Part shown: positions 7,092 through 14,000 of the stretch, in pieces
How the letters are laid out: every line of letters starts with the position of its first letter
How positions within the stretch are numbered: the stretch's first letter is position 1
Origin: a virus
IMG/VR virus record: IMGVR_UViG_3300043438_001225
Location: 1 to 20,945 of that record
Direction: 5' to 3' (one strand)
Length of the DNA: 20,945 nucleotides
Program-made: the position numbers and the translations under genes
The notes under the pieces: generated by a model
What the model was told of the DNA's origin: nothing
The model's database searches: none
What the model saw: the letters and a program-made list of their open reading frames with translations, nothing else

Positions 7092-7531
7092 TGAAAGCAA
7101 TATTAAAATTAAATAGAGATAGTTATACAAGTAAGTCTACTATTGGAAAATTATATGTAAATGATATATTTATATGTGATACTTTAGAAGATACTTGTAG
7201 AGATATCAACAGAGATGGTGATTTATCTGATAAAGGTGAAGTAAAAGTTTATGGTGAAACTGCTATACCTTCAGGTATTTATAAAATGATTATAAATATT
7301 TCTCCTAGATTTAAAAAATTATTACCTAGATTAATAGGTATTGAAGGATATGAAGGAGTTCTTATTCACACAGGTAATATTCCTGCAGATACGCATGGTT
7401 GTATCTTAGTAGGTACTAGAGGATTGAACTGTATTAAAGGTGGTACAAGTACTCCGGCTTTAACTAAGTTAATGACTGAGTTAAAAAAGTATGATGAATA
7501 TGAAATTCAAATAATAGATAAAACTTTATAA
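7091..7531 (+). CDS. DUF5675 family protein, possible peptidoglycan-acting enzyme
   Basis: The 146-residue protein has the hallmarks of DUF5675: an N-terminal segment with FICDTLED (residues 27-34), a central AIPSGIYK block (58-65), and the signature HTGN (93-96) followed by DTHGCILVG (100-108). The T101-H102-G103-C104 run resembles the catalytic motif of YkuD L,D-transpeptidases, and the fold is thought to be related, so it may act on the cell wall. Members of this family are often encoded in phage lysis regions, including those of Bacteroidota phages, where no conventional endolysin is nearby, as here. There is no signal peptide, which fits release through a holin. Enzyme activity of the family is not well established, so the lysis role is inferred. 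It overlaps the preceding gene by one base. Confidence 0.7.
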   Translation: MKAILKLNRDSYTSKSTIGKLYVNDIFICDTLEDTCRDINRDGDLSDKGEVKVYGETAIPSGIYKMIINISPRFKKLLPRLIGIEGYEGVLIHTGNIPADTHGCILVGTRGLNCIKGGTSTPALTKLMTELKKYDEYEIQIIDKTL

Positions 7532-7532
7532 A

Positions 7533-7652
7533 ATGGCAAAAAAAGAATCAAGTATTACTGCTTTAGTTAAAAAAGTAAAAGGTAGTGGTAAAGCTAAGAA
7601 GCACCCTAATAAGAAAGAATGTAAAAAAAAGTATAACTCTCAAGGAAGATAA
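7533..7652 (+). CDS. Small basic protein (39 aa)
   Basis: ATG at 7533 to TAA at 7652 encodes 39 residues, very rich in Lys, with a centre of GSGKAKKHPNKKECKKKY and the ending NSQGR. Short Lys-rich proteins ending in a Q-G-R motif recur in Bacteroidota phages, so this is probably a real gene and not chance. Its charge suggests binding to nucleic acid or to the virion interior, but no domain is recognised. It starts one base after the DUF5675 stop and ends one base before a short reading frame at 7654. The function is unknown. Confidence 0.55.
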   Translation: MAKKESSITALVKKVKGSGKAKKHPNKKECKKKYNSQGR

Positions 7653-7653
7653 T

Positions 7654-7680
7654 ATGAAAAATATATTTAAATATGGTTAA
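7654..7680 (+). pseudogene. Eight-codon remnant, possible original 5' end of the holin gene
   Basis: ATG at 7654 reads MKNIFKYG and then a stop at 7678-7680. The GIY-YIG start (7673) lies inside it. The peptide resembles the first residues of the protein at 8340 (MNKLIKNYWKP), as if the endonuclease gene had been inserted after the first codons of that gene. It is short, so the resemblance could be chance. Confidence 0.35.
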
Positions 7681-8347
7681 AATATACACATTATCTCATC
7701 CAGTAACCAAAGAAGTTAGATATGTGGGCAAAACTATAAATGAACTATCTAAAAGATTATCCCAACACTTGTGTGATAAAAAAATAAATAAAAGAGTAAG
7801 TTGGATTAAATCTTTAAAAAAACAAGGATTAACTCCAGAAATTGAATTGTTAGAAATAATAAATAAAAACAATTGGAAAAATGAAGAGATTTTTTATATT
7901 GGATATTTTAAAATGATAGGTTTTAAATTAGTAAATATGACTGAAGGTGGAGATGGTATAGAAATGACTTCTGAAATAAAGAAAAAAATATCAATAAAAC
8001 ATTTAGGAAAAATTCTTTCTCAAGAAACTAAAGATAAAATAAGTAAATTAAATTTAGATAATAAAATTGGTTATTATAGTAAATTTAATAGTAATGATGC
8101 TAAATTATTAAGAATTAAAAATAAAGAAAAAAGAGATAATAAAAAACCAAAATCTTTTCAATATAAAAAAATAATACAATTAGATTTAAACAATAACAAA
8201 ATAAAGATATGGGATTCAATTTGCAAGTGTTGTACTACTAATAATTGGTCTAAAGGAAATTTAATAAAAGTATGTAAAAATCATATAAGAAAAGATGGTT
8301 CTAAGTGTGTAACAGCCTACGGGTATAAATGGAAATATTATGAATAA
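7673..8347 (+). CDS. GIY-YIG homing endonuclease
   Basis: A 224-residue site-specific DNA endonuclease of the free-standing GIY-YIG type. The N-terminus holds the family motifs in altered form, IYTL (residues 4-7) for 'GIY' and RYVGKT (16-21) for 'YIG', followed by R28 in KRLSQHL. A glutamate/glycine block (NMTEGGDG) lies near residue 90. After it comes a helical DNA-binding motif of NUMOD3 type (the LSQETKDKISKL region, about 118-129), and the C-terminus (IIQLDLNNNKIKIWDSI... and the Trp/Lys-rich GYKWKYY end) matches the NUMOD1/IENR1 pattern. It is more AT- and lysine-rich than its neighbours and splits the lysis cassette, so it is a selfish insertion. Its end overlaps the next gene by 8 bases. 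Confidence 0.85.
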   Translation: MVKIYTLSHPVTKEVRYVGKTINELSKRLSQHLCDKKINKRVSWIKSLKKQGLTPEIELLEIINKNNWKNEEIFYIGYFKMIGFKLVNMTEGGDGIEMTSEIKKKISIKHLGKILSQETKDKISKLNLDNKIGYYSKFNSNDAKLLRIKNKEKRDNKKPKSFQYKKIIQLDLNNNKIKIWDSICKCCTTNNWSKGNLIKVCKNHIRKDGSKCVTAYGYKWKYYE

Positions 8348-8582
8348 ATTAATTAAAAATTACTGGAAACCAACTAGTATTAAAATGCGAAAAATAGGAG
8401 ATTCATTATTAGCTGTTGCTGCTTTATTTGGTGGTGGTGGTTTAATTGCTTTTGATCAATTAAAAGAAGTATATTCTGAACATGAGTTAAAAATATTAAT
8501 TGGATCAGCTATTGTACTTGGAGTAATGGGTAAATTTTTAACAAACTTTTTTACAGAATCTAAAATTGATAAAAATGTATAA
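8340..8582 (+). CDS. Two-TM holin candidate (80 aa)
   Basis: An 80-residue protein with a basic N-terminus, then two membrane helices at about residues 22-42 (LLAVAALFGGGGLIAF) and 51-70 (ILIGSAIVLGVMGKFLTNF), and a short charged tail. This size and topology are typical of class II holins. The KMRKIGDSLLA segment recurs in small membrane proteins of Flavobacterium-type phages. It starts inside the end of the GIY-YIG gene (ATG at 8340), and the first residues may have been rebuilt by that insertion. It overlaps the downstream one-TM protein. The holin role is inferred from topology and position. Confidence 0.65.
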   Translation: MNKLIKNYWKPTSIKMRKIGDSLLAVAALFGGGGLIAFDQLKEVYSEHELKILIGSAIVLGVMGKFLTNFFTESKIDKNV

Positions 8583-9165
8583 AAGATTTTTAGAAAATTC
8601 ATTACTTATATTTGTAATAATAGGAATTGCTATAGTATTTTTACTTGGTAGATCTTGTGGTAAAAATAGAGATAGTAAAGTATTATTACCTAAGATTGAT
8701 ACAGTTGTAACACATACTATTGATACTGTCTTTAATAAGGATACATTATATTTAAATAAGTTTATTTTTAAATATGTACCTAAACATGATACTATGTGGG
8801 TACCTTTAGATTCTGTAGATTGTAATAAAGTACTAACTTATAATGATACTATTATAAAAAAAGAATATGACTTATATACTCAAACAACTATTCAAGGTAT
8901 TTTAAGAAGTCAAATTACTAATGTTAAACTTAAAGTTCCTTTAGTAATTTATGATAATACTAGTACAGTAATTAAGAAAGATAGTATAATATATTTACCA
9001 AGTAAGTATTCATTACATGGTGGTTTATTAGTAAGTACTAAAATGCTTTCTCCAGTAATTATGTTTTCAACAGACAGAGTTACTTACACATTAGGATATG
9101 ATCCATTTAACAAAACCCCTATATTAGGATATTCATTTAGAATATGGGGATCTAAAAAGAAATAA
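8575..9165 (+). CDS. Membrane-anchored periplasmic protein, spanin-like (196 aa)
   Basis: I place the start at ATG 8575, overlapping the holin end by 8 bases; an in-frame TTG at 8566 is less likely. One membrane helix near residues 10-26 (LLIFVIIGIAIVFLLGR) is followed by a ~170-residue part probably located in the periplasm, with repeated Asp-Thr-Val/Asp-Thr-Leu beta strands (KIDTVVTHTIDTV). The C-terminus (LHGGLLVSTKMLSPVIM) has an amphipathic beta character. Such an N-terminal anchor with a long periplasmic arm, placed after a holin, resembles an inner-membrane spanin or a similar envelope-disrupting protein of Bacteroidota phages. I see no lipobox. It ends one base before the first ring protein gene. 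The spanin role is inferred; a structural role is the alternative. Confidence 0.55.
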   Translation: MYKRFLENSLLIFVIIGIAIVFLLGRSCGKNRDSKVLLPKIDTVVTHTIDTVFNKDTLYLNKFIFKYVPKHDTMWVPLDSVDCNKVLTYNDTIIKKEYDLYTQTTIQGILRSQITNVKLKVPLVIYDNTSTVIKKDSIIYLPSKYSLHGGLLVSTKMLSPVIMFSTDRVTYTLGYDPFNKTPILGYSFRIWGSKKK

Positions 9166-9166
9166 T

Positions 9167-9847
9167 ATGTTTACATTAAGACATGCAGTAGCAGATATTA
9201 GAAACATAGCTGACTCAGGTAAGAATAACTATTCATTTAGAATTAGTGATGAACAGATAGCCTTTTGGTTTCATGAGGTTAGGTCTATGCTTATTTCTCA
9301 AGCAATAACTAAACGTCAAGACATTTCAGATGTTTGGGTACAAGATTTATCTTGTATGGAATTAGAATTAGTAGATGCATCAGATTGTTGTTTTATAACA
9401 ACTGATTGTTATATACTTAAGACTAAAGTTCAAATACCTACTACTGTTGAAACTAATAATGACAACTTAATTTTAAGGGTGACTAATCCTTTTGGTAACA
9501 TTATATCTAAATCTAATCCTTTTGAAGTAAAGTATAACAAGTATAATAAGTATACTGGTACTAAACATCAATGGTATTTTAGAGATGGATATATGTACAT
9601 TACTTCAGAATTACTTTTGGAATATATAAATATATTTGCTATCTTTGAAAACCCAGAAGATTTAGCTGGACTTTCCACTTGTGGAGGTTCATCTTGTTTT
9701 AGTTGGGATAGTAAATATCCTTGTTCATTAAAAATGGCTAATGATATTACTAATATTATAATGCAAACTAAGGTGAATCCATTCTTACAAATGCCACATG
9801 ACACAAGTAATGATGGTTTATCGCAAAACCAATTAGGTAAAAAATGA
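9167..9847 (+). CDS. Tail ring/barrel protein, crAss-like (226 aa)
   Basis: The sequence follows a conserved pattern of crAss-like tail ring proteins (earlier labelled P22 gp4-like): an N-terminal helix pair with RISDEQIAFWFHEVRSMLIS, a central beta domain, the YFRDGYMYITSELLLEYI strands, and the C-terminal helix containing DITNIIMQTK then PHDTSNDGLSQ. Several cysteine pairs (CC near residue 73, CGGSSC near 172) are present and may stabilise loops. Ring proteins stack under the portal to form the short tail barrel. The paralogous protein at 10334-11035 is encoded two genes on. The end overlaps the next gene by ATGA, so translation is coupled. Structural assignment is confident; its place in the stack is not known. 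Confidence 0.75.
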   Translation: MFTLRHAVADIRNIADSGKNNYSFRISDEQIAFWFHEVRSMLISQAITKRQDISDVWVQDLSCMELELVDASDCCFITTDCYILKTKVQIPTTVETNNDNLILRVTNPFGNIISKSNPFEVKYNKYNKYTGTKHQWYFRDGYMYITSELLLEYINIFAIFENPEDLAGLSTCGGSSCFSWDSKYPCSLKMANDITNIIMQTKVNPFLQMPHDTSNDGLSQNQLGKK

Positions 9848-10344
9848 TAAATTTTAAAACTGTTAAAAGAACTGAGGGTAAGTTTAAAAAAGATTTAAGT
9901 ACAAAAGATTTTTACAAAGACTACTGCAGAGCATCTTTTAACAACAAAAGAATACCTGTCGACTATTCTGTCTACTATAAAGTAGTTAGAGAATTTAATA
10001 AAGTATTAAAGGATAAAATAGTTAAAGAAGCAGGATCTTTTAAAATGCCTTACAAATTAGGTTACTTAGGAATAGTTAAGTATGATGTTAACTTTGATAT
10101 TGAAAAGATTAAAAGATGGAAAGTTAACTATGGAGAATCTAGAAAGCAAGGAATATTAATTTATTATGACCAGCCATTTAGATATAAATGGAAGTGGGAT
10201 AAAACTAAATTAAAATTAACTGGTAAAAAATATTATAAGTTTACACCCTGCAGAGATGCTTCAAGGTCTATCGCTAAACATATATCTAATACCCCAGGAT
10301 TTGATTATTATGAATTATTAAGCAAGAAACAAAATGATAGTTAG
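9844..10344 (+). CDS. Basic conserved protein between ring genes (166 aa)
   Basis: A strongly basic 166-residue protein with YYKVVREFNKVLKDKIVKEA near residue 45 and a KRWKVNYGESRKQG block followed by aromatic residues (FRYKWKWDKTKLKLTGKKYY). The same kind of protein is found in crAss-like genomes between tail ring genes, so it is likely to be conserved with the tail. Its charge suggests DNA contact, perhaps in the portal/tail channel or in packaging, but no catalytic motif is visible. It overlaps the upstream gene by 4 bases and the downstream ring gene by 11. The function is unknown. Confidence 0.6.
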   Translation: MINFKTVKRTEGKFKKDLSTKDFYKDYCRASFNNKRIPVDYSVYYKVVREFNKVLKDKIVKEAGSFKMPYKLGYLGIVKYDVNFDIEKIKRWKVNYGESRKQGILIYYDQPFRYKWKWDKTKLKLTGKKYYKFTPCRDASRSIAKHISNTPGFDYYELLSKKQNDS

Positions 10345-11035
10345 AAACAAATCAATTAAGTCTATTATAGCAGGTCTATATAGAGATCTAGGTACAAATA
10401 CTGAAATCAATGAACAAGAAATTGTTGAATGGGTAGCAGAAGGATTAAACCTTATAGGATCTTATGCTCAATTAGAAGAAGTATCTTCTATCATTTCTGT
10501 AGCAAATCACAGGGTATTATTACCTTGTGGTTTTTTATATCCTAAAGATATTACATTTAATGGTAGACCATTATCTTGGTCAACTAAATCTGCTGCTAAT
10601 AATTATCAGTGTGAAGATTGTAATAGAATACCATCATGTTGTACAGATTATAATTTCTATATATCAGATGGATATATTCATACATCATTACCAGAAGGTG
10701 ATTTATGTATAGTATATTTAAGTATACCTGTTGATGAAGAAGGTTATCCTTTAGTTCCAGACAATGTATATTTTGATAAAGCTTTAAAAGCTTATTGTAC
10801 TTATATGTTAGATAGAATACAATTTAGAAGAGGGTTAATTCCTGATAAAGTTTATCAAGAATCTAAAGTAGATTGGTTATTTTATGTTAACAGTGCTAGA
10901 GGTTCTGCTAACATGCCTGATAGTGCACAAATGGAGAGAATTAAGAGAGTATGGGTTAGACTTATTCCTAAACAAGGTGAATATGCTAATGGATTTAGAA
11001 ATATAGAATCAGCTGAACGTAGAAACTTAAGATAA
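10334..11035 (+). CDS. Tail ring/barrel protein, crAss-like (233 aa)
   Basis: A second ring-type protein of the P22 gp4-like group of crAss-like phages. It begins with a helical pair (IAGLYRDLGTNTEINEQEIV and onward), then a beta domain (SVANHRVLLPCGFLYPKDIT), the NFYISDGYIHTSLPEGD strands, the conserved DEEGYPLVPDN loop at about residues 135-145, and a C-terminal helix containing DWLFYVNSARGSANMPD. C93-x2-C96-x5-C102-C103 form an exposed cysteine cluster that might bind a metal or make disulphides. It lies one base upstream of the muzzle-type protein, forming the tail module. It probably forms a ring in the tail barrel that contacts the ring protein at 9167-9847 or the muzzle. Confidence 0.75.
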   Translation: MIVRNKSIKSIIAGLYRDLGTNTEINEQEIVEWVAEGLNLIGSYAQLEEVSSIISVANHRVLLPCGFLYPKDITFNGRPLSWSTKSAANNYQCEDCNRIPSCCTDYNFYISDGYIHTSLPEGDLCIVYLSIPVDEEGYPLVPDNVYFDKALKAYCTYMLDRIQFRRGLIPDKVYQESKVDWLFYVNSARGSANMPDSAQMERIKRVWVRLIPKQGEYANGFRNIESAERRNLR

Positions 11036-11036
11036 T

Positions 11037-14000
11037 ATGGAAAGTGTAAACTCATTTTCAGGGGGCATGTCCTCTGATGCATCTAAACTAATACAACAAA
11101 ATGGTACATACTTACAAGCTTTAAACTTTAGAGGTTTAACAGAGTTAGGTGGATCTAATGGTTCATTAGTTAATATTAAAGGTAATGATTGTGGAATAAC
11201 ATTTCCAAACTTACAAGCAGTTTATAAATTAATTGTTATTCCAGGAACTTGGAATGAAGGTACAAACACTGTAATCTTTACAATTAATGGAGTAACAGTA
11301 AGTTCATTAAATATTACAAATTTTACAACAGGTCTTGAGATTTATAATTTTATAGTAAGTAAATATACTAATTGTTATCAAAATCAAACAGTTGCTACAA
11401 AAACATTCTCTATAGCTTATGATAATAATTATATAGTATTTTATCAACAACCTGTATATCAAAGTTGTTCTCCAATAGAGTCAGTGCCTATTATAATAAG
11501 TACTCTTCATTCTGAAACTATTACAGCATTACCAACTTTACAATTTACAAATGGTGCTACTAATACATTAACACAAGATTTAATTAATCCTTATGTTAAA
11601 GGTGTAACTTCAGATTTAATTATACCAATTGGTTCAACATTTATTTTAGATGATATTTATATATTTACTGCTAAAGATGATCCAACTTTTGGTTTAGGTA
11701 ATGGTTTAAATCCATTAGTTGAAAAACCAGAAAATGATTCACTTACTGCTACTGGCACTATTTGGAAATTATCAATAGACGACATTACTAAAAGTCATAC
11801 ATTAACTTTACTTTATTCTAATCGTTTAGATTTTACAAAATATCATCCAATACCACCTTCAGCTACTTCAGGTAGATATGAAAGTGCTACTATTAAACGT
11901 ATTTATTGGTCAGATAATTATAATAAGATTAGAACAGTTAATACTGCTATGCCACAATTAATGGCACTAGATCCAACTATTTTAAATGTAATGCCTAAAG
12001 TAGAATATACTCAAGGTATTTTAAATTCAATTATAACAGGTACTTTACCTGCAGGTTGTTATCAAATGGCTTATAGATTGTCTAAAGTATTAGGTTCAGT
12101 AACTAATTTTTCAGAATTAACTAATCCTGTATATTTAACAGCTAATGCTGAAGGTACACCTTTTCAAGATTACGTTGGTAATTTAGGTGCTTCAACTAAA
12201 GGTATAAAATGGACACTTACAAACTTAGATACTAACTATGATCAAATAGAATTTGTAGTAAGTTATCGTGATTCTTCTTCTGCTATTCCAGTAATAACTT
12301 CTGTAGGTGTTAAAATACTTACAACAGACATGTCTTTATTATATACTACAGAAGCAGATCCTGATTTTACTACAATAACATTAGATGAGTTCTTATTATT
12401 TAATGGAACATTTACACATGCTAAAACATGTGATACAAAAGATAATAGATTATTTTGGGGTAATGTAAGAACACCTCAAAAGTCTTTAGACTCTTTTGAT
12501 GCAAGAGCTTTTAGAGCAAATTTTGCAGGAAATGTTCTTCTTACAAATTTAACAGTACCTCAAATATATTCAACATGGCAAGAAGCTGCTTTAACAGATG
12601 TAACAAATGATTCTATAAATGAATATTATGATATAAATGGTAATTATTCAGCAAATGCTTGTTATTTAAAACCAGGTAGTTCTACAATATTAGGTGGTAA
12701 AGGTACTAATATATCATATGAATTTGGTACTACAAGTTTTAACTCAGATAATGATTTAAGTATTGATAGTTCTGAAAACTGGGATATATCTAGATCTGGT
12801 GCACCATTTAGGATGAATGATTATACAACAGGTAATCCTACAGGTTTTATTTATGACTATCCTCAAAATGGTGGACTTCAAGCAATGAAGCAACCTGAAA
12901 GAACTTCTTTATTTAGAGGATTTCAACATGAAGAAATTTATAGATTTGGTATTCAGTTCTTTGATAAAGAAGGTAATCCTTATTTTACAAATTGGATAGG
13001 TGATATTAAAATGCCTAGTTATGGTGATTACAATAATAATCCAGATACTTTTGCAGCATCTAATGGAATTTCTGATTTTAGATTATCTTTTGCTACTAGT
13101 TATTCTAAACAATATGAACAATCATTATATATTAAATTTACAGTTAATGTAGGTGACGTACAAGAGTTAATTAGTGGTTATGAAATAGTTAGAGTTAAAA
13201 GAACTAATTCTGATAAAACAATTCATGGAGTTGGGATGATAAATCCTGTAGTAACTACAATAATGAATTATGATGGTGGTGAAGTAATGCTTCCTGCAGG
13301 TTGGGATAGTAGAAGAGGAATATATGCACAACCAATAATTCCAGGAGTTCCTTTTGTTAATAAAAGATATTATACACCATATCCTGGTCAAGGTGAAATT
13401 GAAACTTTAAATATTGATTGGGATACTGATAATGCAGTTAATTCTGAAACAGGTAAAATAAAATCATTTGATTGTTGGGACTTTGATGCAGGACTAAGAC
13501 CTTCATTTACTGCTGGTGATAAGATATTAGTTAGAAGTCAATTAAAATGTGTTAATTATAGAGGTGGATCTTATCCTGGTTCTTCTAGTTATAGAATGTA
13601 TTTTGGACCAAAAGGAAATACTTCATCTCCTCCTACTTCTGTAGAAGTACCTTTAAATAATGCAATGATTGATAATGGATTAACTCCTCCATTTAGTATA
13701 GAATCAAATAATGATTCAGTTACTGAACCATTCTTTATTATGAAAATGTTAGATAATACAATGTATTGTAATTATCAAGATTTTTTAAGTACAAGTTCTT
13801 ATGATTATACTGTTACTGAAGGTAAATTTATTGCAGGTAATACTTCAGATACTGTTGGTGGTAGAAATGTATTAAACTATGGTAAAGATATAGATAGTAC
13901 ATCAATAGTGGGTGGAGCAACAGGAAATCCTTGTTTTGGTAAACAGGCTTTATTTGTACATTTAGATAGAGGTTTATATACAAGTGATTATGGATGTGGT

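Noticed and set aside
8566-8574. TTG as start of the spanin-like protein
   Set aside because: An ATG three codons downstream (8575) is a better start, with an A-rich leader.
9568-9804. Minus-strand 78-codon frame with one hydrophobic stretch
   Set aside because: It is antisense to the ring protein, whose frame is conserved in type; it has no leader or neighbour support.
10527-10712. Plus-strand 61-codon frame inside the second ring protein
   Set aside because: It is an out-of-frame shadow with hydrophobic, His-rich content, inside a recognisable gene.
10882-11082. Minus-strand 66-codon frame across the ring/muzzle junction
   Set aside because: It is antisense to two well-supported genes and has no coding character.
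13167-13391. Minus-strand 74-codon frame opposite the muzzle gene
   Set aside because: It is Ser/Ile/Tyr-rich antisense sequence inside a long coding frame.
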